A DNA stretch of 64,000 nucleotides from Georgenia_A wangjunii (GTDB lineage Bacteria; Actinomycetota; Actinomycetes; Actinomycetales; Actinomycetaceae): NCBI RefSeq assembly GCF_036421915.1, contig NZ_JAZGOM010000005.1; one strand, 5' to 3'. Positions 9,045-17,137 of the stretch are shown here, one piece after another (the stretch's first letter is position 1; each line of letters begins with the position of its first letter). Under the pieces are notes generated by a model, which saw only the letters and a list, made by a program, of their open reading frames with translations, was not told where the DNA came from and did no database searches. The translations under genes were made by a program, and so were the position numbers.

Positions 9045-9191
9045 TCAGCCGTGCGGGTCGGGCTCGGCGCGCATCAGATCCGCGGCCTCCTCCTCCGGCC
9101 GGGGCGGAACGGTCTCGTCCTCCTCCAGCAGCACCGGGTCCTCGAAGTGCGGGTCGTGCGGGACAGGCGACGACGGCGTTGGTGTCGACAA
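9045..9191 (-). CDS. Small acidic hypothetical protein (48 residues)
   Basis: A short ORF starting at TTG 9191, preceded by GGGAGG at good spacing. It encodes MSTPTPSSPVPHDPHFEDPV followed by a strongly acidic stretch (LLEEDETVPP, then PEEEAADLMRAEPDPHG). Third codon positions are almost all G or C, as in real genes of this genome. No domain is recognised. It lies between the convergent DUF3515 gene and ddl, on the ddl strand and 88 bases downstream of it. It is supported only by ribosome-binding site and codon pattern. Confidence 0.5.
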   Translation of the reverse strand: MSTPTPSSPVPHDPHFEDPVLLEEDETVPPRPEEEAADLMRAEPDPHG

Positions 9192-9279
9192 GGCAGGCCT
9201 CCCTCAGGTTGTGGTGCCAGCGTAGGGCCGTCGTGCGGGTCACGGCCGGCCAGGACCACTGGCGGCGGGGCGGAGAGCC

Positions 9280-10428
9280 CTAACGCAGCCCGACGGGTCG
9301 CTCGAGCGCGAGCTGGATGAGCTCGTCGACGAGGTCCGGGTAGCTCAGGCCCGTGCGCTCCCACATGAGGGGATACATCGAGTACGGCGTGAAGCCGGGC
9401 ATCGTGTTGATCTCGTTGATCGTCAGGCGGTCGCCGTCGACGAAGAAGTCGACCCGGGCGAGCCCCTCACAACCGATCGCCTCGAACGCCTCCGCGGCCA
9501 CGGTCCGCACCCGTTCCGTCGTCTCCTGGGCGAGGTCCGCCGGGCAGCTGAGCTGGACGCCCTCGGCCGCCGTGTACTTCGAGGCGAAGTCGTAGAACGC
9601 GTGGTCGGCGACGACGATCTCCCCGGGCAGCGCCGTGCGCGGCTCGTCGTCGCCGCGGCCCTCGAGGACGGCGCACTCGATCTCCCGCCCGGCGAGCGCG
9701 GCCTCGACGATGACCTTGGGGTCGTGCCGCTGCGCCTCGGCCACGGCGTCCTCGAGGTCCTCGGCTCGCTCGACGCGGGTGATGCCGAGGGAGGACCCGG
9801 CCCGGGCCGGCTTGACGAAGACGGGCAGGCCGAGGCCCGCGACGGCGTCGAGCGCGGCGGCGCGGTCGGTGCGCCACTGCCGCGGCGTGATGACCGTGTA
9901 GGGACCGACGGGCAGCCCGTGCCCGGCGAGGACAACCTTCATGTAGTGCTTGTCCATGCCGACGGCGGAGGCGAGCACCCCGGAGCCGACGTAGGGCAGC
10001 CCCGCCATCTCGAGCATCCCCTGGAGCGTCCCGTCCTCGCCGAAGGGGCCGTGGAGGAGCGGCAGGACGACGTCGACGCTGCCGAGCACCGCGGGGACCT
10101 TGCCGGGTTCGGTGAGCCGCAGCTCGCGCGCCCCGTCGCCCATGGGTAGGACCACCTCGGCGGGCGCCGCACCGACGTGGGGAAGCTCGTCGGCCTCGAG
10201 CGAGAGCAGGTCGTGCCCGTCCTCGACGAGCACCCACTGGCCCTCGGTCGTGATCCCGATGGGCACGACGTCGTACCGCTCGCGGTCGATCGCGCGCAGC
10301 ACCCCGCCGGCGGTGACGCAGCTGATGGGGTGCTCCCCGCTGCGGCCTCCGAAGACGACGGCGACGCGGGTGCGGGGCTGCTCCGCGCCGTCCGAGGGGC
10401 CGGCTGCGGGCGAGGTCTGTGGGCTCAT
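9280..10428 (-). CDS. ddl: D-alanine--D-alanine ligase
   Basis: Ddl makes the D-Ala-D-Ala dipeptide for peptidoglycan using ATP. The protein (382 residues from ATG 10428) has the ATP-grasp features VAVVFGGRSGEHPISCVT at the N terminus, GEDGTLQGMLEMAGLPYVG, KPARAGSSLGI and the metal-binding C-terminal NEINTMPGFTPYSMYP. The start MSPQTSPAAGPSDG was chosen because upstream residues are outside the family. The gene is divergent from the trans-sulfuration gene. Confidence 0.95.
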   Translation of the reverse strand: MSPQTSPAAGPSDGAEQPRTRVAVVFGGRSGEHPISCVTAGGVLRAIDRERYDVVPIGITTEGQWVLVEDGHDLLSLEADELPHVGAAPAEVVLPMGDGARELRLTEPGKVPAVLGSVDVVLPLLHGPFGEDGTLQGMLEMAGLPYVGSGVLASAVGMDKHYMKVVLAGHGLPVGPYTVITPRQWRTDRAAALDAVAGLGLPVFVKPARAGSSLGITRVERAEDLEDAVAEAQRHDPKVIVEAALAGREIECAVLEGRGDDEPRTALPGEIVVADHAFYDFASKYTAAEGVQLSCPADLAQETTERVRTVAAEAFEAIGCEGLARVDFFVDGDRLTINEINTMPGFTPYSMYPLMWERTGLSYPDLVDELIQLALERPVGLR

Positions 10429-10497
10429 CGCTCGCGAGACTACCGCCCCGGCGGACGCCCGCGCGGCGTCCCGCCCGGCCCGCCGTAGGCTTTGCCG

Positions 10498-11664
10498 GTG
10501 AGCGAACTCGCGCATGAGCGCCTCCAGCCCTCCACCCTCGCCGTCGTCTCCGGCCGGCCGCCCCGCGAGGAGGCGGCGCCGGTCAACCCGCCCGTCGTCA
10601 TGTCCTCGACGTACATCGGTCGCGGCGAGGCCGCACCCGGCCAGATGGTCTACACGCGCCTCGGCACGGAGACGTGGCTGCCGCTCGAGGAGGCCCTCGC
10701 CGGGCTCGAGCAGTCCCGCCTCCCGGGTCTCGTGTTCTCCTCAGGCATGGCGGCGATCAGCGCCGTCCTCGAGCTCGTCGAGCCGGGGACGTCGCTCGTC
10801 ATCCCGAGGCACAGCTACCACGCAGCCCTCGTGGCTGCCCGCCACCTCCACGAGCGCAGCGGGGTCGAGGTCATCGAGGTCGACATCACGGACACCGACG
10901 CCGTCGTCGCGGCCCTGACCGCGGGCGCGGACGGCGCACCGCGCACGTCGATGCTGTGGGTCGAGACCCCGACGAACCCCATGCTCGAGATCGCCGACCT
11001 GCCCGCGCTCGTCGCCGCCGCGCACGGCGTCGGCGCGCTCGTCGCCGTCGACAACACGTTCGCCACGCCCCTGGCGCAGCGCCCGCTCGGGCTCGGGGCG
11101 GACGTCGTCGTCCACTCGGTGACGAAGTACCTCGCCGGGCACTCCGACGTCGTCCTCGGAGCCGTCCTCACCGACGACGCCGACCTCCACGCGCGGGTCC
11201 TCGCGCGCCGCAACATCGGCGGTGCGATCGCCGGGCCGTGGGAGGCGTGGCTCGCCCTGCGCGGCCTGCGCACGCTCGCGCTGCGGGTCGAGCGCTCCCA
11301 GGCTAGTGCGCTCGAGCTCGCCCGCAGGCTCGCCGACCACCCGGACGTCGTCGCCGTCAGCCACCCGGGCCTTCCCTCCCATCCCCAGCACGAGCTGGCG
11401 AAGACGCAGATGGACGGGTTCGGCTCCATCCTCACGCTCCGCCCCCGCGGGGGCCGGGACGGGGCTGACGCGCTCGTCGCGGCGGTGCGGCTGTGGGTGC
11501 CGGCGACGAGCCTGGGAGGCGTCGAGTCGAGCCTCGAGCGGCGCCGCCGGTTCGCCTCGGAGGCGGCGACGGTCCCCGACGACCTCCTGCGGATGTCGGT
11601 GGGGATCGAGGACGTCGAGGACCTGTGGCGCGACCTCGACGAGGCCCTTCGCTCGCTTCGCTGA
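10498..11664 (+). CDS. Trans-sulfuration family PLP enzyme (cystathionine gamma-synthase/lyase-like)
   Basis: A 388-residue Cys/Met-metabolism PLP enzyme. Landmarks are the FSSGMAAISAVL block, WVETPTNPMLEI, AVDNTFATPLAQRPL, and the PLP-binding lysine in HSVTKYLAGHSD. These enzymes act on cystathionine or O-acyl-homoserine; the exact reaction (gamma-synthase, gamma-lyase or beta-lyase) cannot be settled by eye. The GTG at 10498 is used; TTG at 10492 is an alternative. It stands alone between ddl and an AMIN-like lipoprotein gene, with no other methionine gene nearby. Confidence 0.88.
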   Translation: MSELAHERLQPSTLAVVSGRPPREEAAPVNPPVVMSSTYIGRGEAAPGQMVYTRLGTETWLPLEEALAGLEQSRLPGLVFSSGMAAISAVLELVEPGTSLVIPRHSYHAALVAARHLHERSGVEVIEVDITDTDAVVAALTAGADGAPRTSMLWVETPTNPMLEIADLPALVAAAHGVGALVAVDNTFATPLAQRPLGLGADVVVHSVTKYLAGHSDVVLGAVLTDDADLHARVLARRNIGGAIAGPWEAWLALRGLRTLALRVERSQASALELARRLADHPDVVAVSHPGLPSHPQHELAKTQMDGFGSILTLRPRGGRDGADALVAAVRLWVPATSLGGVESSLERRRRFASEAATVPDDLLRMSVGIEDVEDLWRDLDEALRSLR

Positions 11665-11723
11665 GACGATGGCAGCGGCGGCGTGCGCCACGCCGCCCGT
11701 GACGCCGTCCGAAGGAGCCCGCC

Positions 11724-12410
11724 ATGCCCGCCCGCACCGCGACCGCCGGTCTCGCCGTCCTCGTCCTCGCGCTCAGCGCGTGCACGGGTGGAAGGGACGA
11801 GCCCGCCGGCCCGACGACGATCCCCCCGGCCACCGACAGCGCGACGACGGGTGATGCGAGCCCGACGCCGTCCGCGACGCCAGGGGCGACGCCCACGACC
11901 ACCGGTCCGACGAGCCTGCCTCCGGCGACGGACGAGCCGAGCGCCGGGACGGAGCTGCCCGCGCCGGCGTCGGAGCCCCAGCAGTCGGCCGACTTCCCCG
12001 GCGGTGGTGGTGACCTCCTGCCCACGGTCGTCCGGATCGGCCGGCACGACGGGTTCGACCGGGTCGTCTTCGACCTCGAGGGGTCAGGCACGCCCGGGTA
12101 CCGCGTGGAGTACGTCGAGGAGGCGATCCAGGACGGCAGCGGCAACGTCGTCGAGGTCGACGGCGACGCCATCCTAGCCGTCGTCATCACCGGCACCCGC
12201 TACCCCGACGAGGGCGAGGACTTCGTCGCCCCGGCGACGTACGAGGCGGACGGCGCCGAGAACATCGAGGAGGTCCGCCTCGACGGCACGTTCGAGGGGA
12301 TGACCCAGGGATTCATCGGCCTGGACTCCCAGGTCCCCTTCCGGGTCTTCACGCTGAGCGACCCGGTGCGCCTCGTCGTCGACGTCGCCCACGACCGAGC
12401 CGGCGCATGA
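11724..12410 (+). CDS. AMIN-like domain lipoprotein
   Basis: A 228-residue exported lipoprotein. The signal (MPARTATAGLAVLVLALSAC) ends in a lipobox cysteine, then comes a Thr/Pro/Ala-rich linker of about 65 residues, then a beta-rich C-terminal domain (VVRIGRHDGFDRVVFDLEG ... PFRVFTLSDPVRLVVDVAH) matching the actinobacterial AMIN-like family. AMIN domains target proteins to the cell wall. A good ribosome-binding site (GAAGGAG) precedes the ATG. A second AMIN-like protein is encoded at 42577. It overlaps the next gene by ATGA. Confidence 0.8.
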   Translation: MPARTATAGLAVLVLALSACTGGRDEPAGPTTIPPATDSATTGDASPTPSATPGATPTTTGPTSLPPATDEPSAGTELPAPASEPQQSADFPGGGGDLLPTVVRIGRHDGFDRVVFDLEGSGTPGYRVEYVEEAIQDGSGNVVEVDGDAILAVVITGTRYPDEGEDFVAPATYEADGAENIEEVRLDGTFEGMTQGFIGLDSQVPFRVFTLSDPVRLVVDVAHDRAGA

Positions 12411-12820
12411 TCGCGAAGGCAGTGGCGGGTGCCGCCGTGGGGATCGTGTGGTTCGTCGTCCTGGCGGTGACGGACTCCGCCCGTGCGTTCCACCTGGAGC
12501 AGACCGGCCAGGTCCCGTGGGTGCCGCTCGCCCTGGCCGCCCTCGTGAGCGCGCTCGTGCTGTGGGTCTCCCACCGGCTCGGCCGCCCGTTCGCAGCCGG
12601 CATGTGCGGCGCTCTGCTCGTCTCGATCGCCTTGGGCCTCGTCGTTGGTCCGTCGCCGGCGATGGCGCCAGCGGAGGTGCTGTCGTTCCCTCCGGTGTTC
12701 GAGGTGGGCTCGGCGAGTGCGGTGACATGGGTGGCGCTCGGTGTGTCCCTGGCCGCGGCCGCTCGGCAACGCGTTGCCCCGCCCCAGAGCGCGAGCGAGG
12801 AACCGGTCACGGCGCGCTAG
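12407..12820 (+). CDS. Small membrane protein of unknown function
   Basis: A 137-residue protein with about four hydrophobic segments (AGAAVGIVWFVVLAV near residue 7, then segments near 43, 65 and 103) and a polar C-terminal tail. The ATG overlaps the stop of the AMIN-like lipoprotein gene, so the two are translationally coupled and may act together at the envelope. No family is recognised. It is convergent with the MFS gene, 13 bases away. Confidence 0.75.
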   Translation: MIAKAVAGAAVGIVWFVVLAVTDSARAFHLEQTGQVPWVPLALAALVSALVLWVSHRLGRPFAAGMCGALLVSIALGLVVGPSPAMAPAEVLSFPPVFEVGSASAVTWVALGVSLAAAARQRVAPPQSASEEPVTAR

Positions 12821-12833
12821 CCGGACCTGCGCC

Positions 12834-14036
12834 TCACGCGACCCGCGGCACGCTCGGCCTTCCCGGGGGCACCGGTTCCCGGGATGCCGCCGGCACCACG
12901 GCCACGAACCCGGCTATCCCCGCCACGGTGAAGGCCACGGCCGGGGACGTCAGCCCGAGCAGCGCTCCCAGCGCGACCGATCCGGTCGCTTGACCGACGG
13001 CGAGGGCGACGAACAGGACGACGGTCCCCTCGGCGGCGCGGTGGGGAAGGATGCGCACGGCCCAGACGATGAGGACCCCGGACAGTGCGGTGTAGCTCGC
13101 GCCGAACACGGCGACGGACGTGTACGCCGCGACCGCGGACCCCGGTGCCACTCCGACGAGGACGGTCGCGGCACCCATGACCGACGACGTCAGCGCCCAC
13201 GCGACCCGCAGGCTCCAGCTCTGGACGATCCGCGCCGACGTGGCGCCGAGGACCGCGAACGCGCCGAGCACCATCCACGCGACGACGGAGTACGTCTCCT
13301 CACCTCCGCGGGAGTCGGCCATCACCGAGCGTCCGAAGGTCCAGACCGCGGCGCTCGACGCACCGGCGAGCACCGCGGCGACGAGCGGCCGGGCCAACGG
13401 CGCGAGCTCGCGGGCCCGCAGCGCCTGGGAAGCGGTCGCAGCACCGGAGGGGTCCGCGGAATCACCGGGGTCCGCCGGATCCTCGGCGCACGCGCGGTCG
13501 GTGCGGTCGGTGCGGTCGGAGCGCAGCGTCGCGACGGTCACCACGGTGACGAGCGCCGCGATGATCGTCCAGCCCACGCGCCACTGGCTGACGGCAAGGA
13601 CGAGGGCACCCGCGGTGACGATCCCGGCCCCGGTCCCGGCGTTGACGACGCTCTGCGCGTCTTCCTGACGTGGCGCCGCGACGTTGCGCTGGATGAGCGT
13701 GACGAGACCCGGCGTCGCGAAGCCGGCACCGGCGCCCGCGATGACGATGCTGAGCGCGAAGACCACCGCCTCCGGTGCGAGTGCCACCCCTGCGGACCCC
13801 AGGGCCGCCGTGGTCCCCGCCCATCCCACGACCGCGCGGGGGCGCGCGCGCATCCGCGAAGCGATGGCCGCCGCGAGGCAGTAGGAGAGGAAGCTGCCGG
13901 CCTGGATCATCCCGGCGATGGCCGAGCCGAGGGCGAACTCCTCGGTGAACTGGGGCAGGAAGAGCCCGTAGCCGAAGCGTGCCAGCCCGTAGGTGGCCGC
14001 GATGAGAGCCATGCCGCTGACCACGAGCGCTCGCAC
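12834..14036 (-). CDS. MFS transporter
   Basis: A 400-residue major facilitator with about twelve membrane segments. The N-terminal half starts MRALVVSGMALIAATYGLAR with the FGYGLFLPQFTEEF block typical of YbfB/CynX-like carriers; a long hydrophilic Asp-rich loop (about residues 178-200, containing DRTDRTDRACAEDPADPGDS) separates the halves. The start is GTG at 14036 with GGAGGAGG upstream. It is divergent from a TetR regulator with a palindromic operator between them, so it is probably a drug or metabolite exporter under TetR repression. The substrate is unknown. Confidence 0.88.
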   Translation of the reverse strand: MRALVVSGMALIAATYGLARFGYGLFLPQFTEEFALGSAIAGMIQAGSFLSYCLAAAIASRMRARPRAVVGWAGTTAALGSAGVALAPEAVVFALSIVIAGAGAGFATPGLVTLIQRNVAAPRQEDAQSVVNAGTGAGIVTAGALVLAVSQWRVGWTIIAALVTVVTVATLRSDRTDRTDRACAEDPADPGDSADPSGAATASQALRARELAPLARPLVAAVLAGASSAAVWTFGRSVMADSRGGEETYSVVAWMVLGAFAVLGATSARIVQSWSLRVAWALTSSVMGAATVLVGVAPGSAVAAYTSVAVFGASYTALSGVLIVWAVRILPHRAAEGTVVLFVALAVGQATGSVALGALLGLTSPAVAFTVAGIAGFVAVVPAASREPVPPGRPSVPRVA

Positions 14037-14082
14037 GTCGCCTCCTCCGGGCCGTCATGGTGTACCGGCCGTTACGGTAGAT

Positions 14083-14117
14083 CAGAACGACCGTTCTGGC
14101 AGAACGATCGTTACACT
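14083..14117. promoter_or_regulatory. TetR operator pair and TetR promoter -10
   Basis: CAGAACGACCGTTCTG (14083-14098, 14 of 16 symmetric) is followed by AGAACGATCGTTAC (14101-14114), whose core AACGATCGTT is a perfect palindrome. The two sites are near-copies in the divergent region between the MFS and TetR genes. TACACT at 14112-14117 can serve as the -10 for TetR, six bases before its ATG, so the repressor would block its own leaderless transcript. Confidence 0.7.
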
Positions 14118-14123
14118 AGCCGC

Positions 14124-14705
14124 ATGACGCAGGTTCGGCGAGGTCCGGCGCGGGCTCGGCTGCTCGAGGCGGCAGACACCCTGCTCTTCGCGCGGGGAGT
14201 CCGGGCCACCCCGGTCGACGAGCTCCTCCTGGAGGCCGGCGTCTCGGCGGCGTCGCTGTACACGCACTTCGGCAGCAAGGACGCCCTCGTCGCCGCGGCC
14301 CTCCGGGCGCGGCTGGCGGACTGGCAGGCGGTCTGGGACGGGCACGTCGTCGCGGCCGACGACGACACAGGCCGGTTGCTCGCGATCTTCGACGCCCTCG
14401 CCTCCTACCGCGGCCGCGAGCGCACGCCGGCGCGCTGGTGCGCCTTCCTCGCCACCGCCACCGAGCTCCCCGAGGCCGGGGACGAGATCAGCGACGTGCT
14501 GGCCGCGGACAACACCCTGCTCACCGACCGGCTCCTCCACCTCGCCCGCCCCCTCGCCGGGGCACGCGCCCAGGCGCTGGCGGACGACGTGCTCGTCGCC
14601 TACAACGGGACGCTGGCGGCGTTCCTGCGCGGTCACCCGGAGGCGCCGATCGACGTCGGGCGGCGTCTCGCCCGGGCGGCGGCGGACGCCTACCGCGGGC
14701 GGTGA
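14124..14705 (+). CDS. TetR family transcriptional regulator
   Basis: A 193-residue repressor. The N-terminal HTH is LEAADTLLFARGVRATPVDE followed by LLLEAGVSAASLYTHFGSKD, the typical TetR helix pair; the C-terminal ligand-binding domain is helical and Ala/Leu-rich. The ATG at 14124 is used: the open frame extends far upstream but has no HTH sequence there. There is no Shine-Dalgarno, and a -10-like TACACT ends six bases before the ATG, so translation is probably leaderless. It is divergent from the MFS gene, which it likely represses. Confidence 0.93.
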   Translation: MTQVRRGPARARLLEAADTLLFARGVRATPVDELLLEAGVSAASLYTHFGSKDALVAAALRARLADWQAVWDGHVVAADDDTGRLLAIFDALASYRGRERTPARWCAFLATATELPEAGDEISDVLAADNTLLTDRLLHLARPLAGARAQALADDVLVAYNGTLAAFLRGHPEAPIDVGRRLARAAADAYRGR

Positions 14706-14718
14706 GCGGAGGCCCGGC

Positions 14719-15729
14719 TCAGGCGCCCTCGGCCTTGCGCGGGCGGGAGAGGAGTGCCTCCGTCATGGCCGCGAGGGGCAGCCCCTCGTGGAGGACAGCG
14801 GCGACGGCCTGGGTGATGGGCATGTCGACACCGTGCCGCCCAGCGAGCTCGAGGACGGCCCGGCAGGACTTGACGCCCTCGGCGGTCCCGCCCGTCGCGA
14901 CGATCGCCTCCTCGAGGGTCATGCCCTCCCCGACGTGCCGCCCGAGCGTGTTGTTCCGCGACAGCGTCGAGGCGCACGTGGCGACGAGGTCCCCGAGCCC
15001 GGCGAGGCCGGCAAGGGTCTCCGCCTGGGCACCGAGCGCCGTCCCGAGCCGGGTCGTCTCGGCGAGCCCGCGCGTGATGATCGTCGCCGTCGTGTTGTCC
15101 CCGAAGCCCGAGCCCTGCGCCATGCCGACGGCGAGCGCGATGACGTTCTTGACCGCTCCGCCGAGCTCGACGCCGACGACGTCGGTGTTCGTGTACGGGC
15201 GGAAGTAGCTGTTGGCGCACGCGTGGGCGACGAACGTCGCCGTCTCGGCGTCGGCCGAGGCGACGACGGTCGCCGTCGGCTGGTGGACGGCGATCTCGCG
15301 GGCGAGGTTGGGACCGGAGACGACGGCGACGCGCTCGGCCGGCACGCCGAGGACGTCGGCGAGGACCTCGCTCATCCGCTCCTGCGTGCCGAGCTCGATG
15401 CCCTTCATGAGCGAGACGACGACCGTGCTCTCCGGCAGGCGCCCGGCGAGCGGGGCGAGGACCGTGCGCACGCTCTGCGAGGGCAGGGCCACGGCGAGGA
15501 GGTCGACGCCCTCGACGACGGCGTCGAGGTCGGTGCTCGCACTGATCCCCGCCGGCAGCGCGAGGCCGGGCAGGTAGCGCTCGTTCGTCGCGTGCTCGTC
15601 GATCTCGGCGCAGATCTCGGCCGAGCGGCCCCACATCCGCACGCTCGTGCCGGCGTCGGCGAGGACGGCGGCGAAGGTCGTCCCCCAGCTTCCCGTCCCG
15701 AGGACGGCAGCGGTGCTCGCGCCGCTCAT
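14719..15729 (-). CDS. gpsA: NAD(P)-dependent glycerol-3-phosphate dehydrogenase
   Basis: GpsA reduces dihydroxyacetone phosphate to sn-glycerol-3-phosphate for phospholipid synthesis. The 336-residue protein begins MSGASTAAVLGTGSWGTTFA (Rossmann GxGxxG) and has VVSLMKGIELGT, SGPNLAREIA, and the catalytic lysine context GGAVKNVIALAVGMAQGSGF with GLGDLVATCAS. The ATG at 15729 overlaps the plsC stop by four bases, so plsC-gpsA forms one lipid-synthesis unit. Confidence 0.96.
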   Translation of the reverse strand: MSGASTAAVLGTGSWGTTFAAVLADAGTSVRMWGRSAEICAEIDEHATNERYLPGLALPAGISASTDLDAVVEGVDLLAVALPSQSVRTVLAPLAGRLPESTVVVSLMKGIELGTQERMSEVLADVLGVPAERVAVVSGPNLAREIAVHQPTATVVASADAETATFVAHACANSYFRPYTNTDVVGVELGGAVKNVIALAVGMAQGSGFGDNTTATIITRGLAETTRLGTALGAQAETLAGLAGLGDLVATCASTLSRNNTLGRHVGEGMTLEEAIVATGGTAEGVKSCRAVLELAGRHGVDMPITQAVAAVLHEGLPLAAMTEALLSRPRKAEGA

Positions 15730-16505
15730 GCCTGCCCCCCGTCCGTCGTGCGCCGTCGGCCCTTGCGCGCCGCCTTGGCCGCCTTCGCCACCGCGTGGGG
15801 GTCGCCGTCGCGGCGGATGTCCCACGTGCGGGCCGGCGGCTCCTCCTGACGGATCTCCGCGAGGAGCGCGGTGATCGCGGCCATGACGCGCGAGGTCGCC
15901 TCACGCAGCGCCGCAGAGTCCTGCGGCCGGTCGTAGAGGTCGCTGAGGTCGACCGGCGGTCCCGCGACGACGTGGACGTCCTTGGGAGGGAACGGCTTGA
16001 GCACGGCGGAGTACCGGCCCATGAGGTCCTGCATCCCCCACTGGGCGATGGGGACGACGGGCACGCGCGTCGACAGGGCAAGCCGCGCGACGCCCGTCTT
16101 CGCCTCCATCGGCCACAGGTCAGGGTCCCTCGTGAGCGTCCCCTCGGGGAAGACGGCCACGCACTCCCCCGCATCCAGCGCGGCGATCGCCGGCCCGAGA
16201 GAGTCCCCGGCGCGGGCGGAGCCGCGCTGCACGGGGATCTGGCCGGTCTTGCGCAGCACCCAGCCGAGGAAGGGCACCGCGAACAGCGAGTGCTTCGCGA
16301 GGATCTTCGGCGCGCGGCCGTTGTCGTAGAGGAAGTGCGCGAACGTCAGCGGGTCGACGTTCGTCAGGTGGTTGCCCGCCGCGATGAACCCGCCCACGGG
16401 CAGGTGCTCTGCCCCTCGCCAGTGCCGGCGCGTCGTCACCATGAGCAGCGGGCGCAGCACCGCCGCGACGGCACGGTAGGAGCGGGGGAAGGTCGTCGGG
16501 GTCAC
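15726..16505 (-). CDS. plsC: 1-acyl-sn-glycerol-3-phosphate acyltransferase
   Basis: PlsC adds the second acyl chain to lysophosphatidic acid at the membrane. The H(X)4D motif is GNHLTNVDP and the glycerophosphate-binding motif is VFPEGTLTRDP. A basic Arg/Lys-rich tail (KAAKAARKGRRR) closes the protein. The GTG at 16505 (MTPTTFPRSYRAVAAVLR) is preferred; a TTG at 16538 would add eleven residues and overlap the upstream response regulator. It overlaps gpsA by ATGA. Confidence 0.9.
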   Translation of the reverse strand: MTPTTFPRSYRAVAAVLRPLLMVTTRRHWRGAEHLPVGGFIAAGNHLTNVDPLTFAHFLYDNGRAPKILAKHSLFAVPFLGWVLRKTGQIPVQRGSARAGDSLGPAIAALDAGECVAVFPEGTLTRDPDLWPMEAKTGVARLALSTRVPVVPIAQWGMQDLMGRYSAVLKPFPPKDVHVVAGPPVDLSDLYDRPQDSAALREATSRVMAAITALLAEIRQEEPPARTWDIRRDGDPHAVAKAAKAARKGRRRTTDGGQA

Positions 16506-16528
16506 CGGATGGATGCTAGCCGCCCGGC

Positions 16529-17137
16529 TCAGATCCAACCGTGCCGACGGGCCACCCGCACCGCCTCGTGGCGGTTGGCCGCGCCCATCTTCCCGGCCGC
16601 GGAGGAGAGGTAGTTGCGCACGGTCCCGGGGCTCAGGTGGGCCCGGGCAGCGATCTCCTCCACGGGGCGCCCGTCCGCGGCGAGCTCGAGGACGTCCGCC
16701 TCACGCGCGGTGAGCGGGCTGTCGCCGGCCCCGATCGCCTCCGCGGCGAGCTCGGGGTCGACGTAGCGCCCACCGCCGTGGACCTGCCGGACGACGTCGG
16801 CGAGGACACGCGCCGAGACCGTCTTCGGCAGGAAGCCGGCGACGCCGGCGGCGAGGGCCTTCTTGAGGTAACCGGGGCGCCCGTGGCTCGTGACGATGAT
16901 CGTGCGGCAGCCGGGTACCTGCTCGGCGAGGCGTTGTGCCGTGACGATCCCGTCGCCGTCGGGCATCTGGAGGTCGAGGACGGCGACGTCGGGTGCGTGC
17001 TTGCGCCCGGCCGCGAGCGCCTCGGCCCCCGAGGCGGCCTGGGCGACGACGTCGAAGTCCTCCTCGAGGGCGAGGAGCCCGGCGAGCGCGTCACGGATGA
17101 GGTTCTCGTCGTCGGCGAGGAGGATGCGGATCGTCAC
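16529..17137 (-). CDS. LuxR/NarL-type response regulator
   Basis: A 202-residue two-component regulator. The receiver domain has the acidic pair in LLADDENLIRD, the phospho-acceptor Asp in VAVLDLQMPDGDG, Thr/Ser in IIVTSHG and Lys in FLPKTVSARV. The C-terminal LuxR HTH is LTAREADVLELAADGRPVEE followed by SPGTVRNYLSSAAGKMGA. The GTG start overlaps the kinase stop by GTGA, so it is coupled to the kinase. It likely controls the adjacent ABC transporter operon. Confidence 0.94.
   Translation of the reverse strand: MTIRILLADDENLIRDALAGLLALEEDFDVVAQAASGAEALAAGRKHAPDVAVLDLQMPDGDGIVTAQRLAEQVPGCRTIIVTSHGRPGYLKKALAAGVAGFLPKTVSARVLADVVRQVHGGGRYVDPELAAEAIGAGDSPLTAREADVLELAADGRPVEEIAARAHLSPGTVRNYLSSAAGKMGAANRHEAVRVARRHGWI

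Noticed and set aside
12741..14123. The long plus-strand extension upstream of the TetR start
   Set aside because: It lies opposite the MFS transporter and is composed of Arg/Gly/Asp-rich shadow sequence; the TetR HTH begins at 14124.
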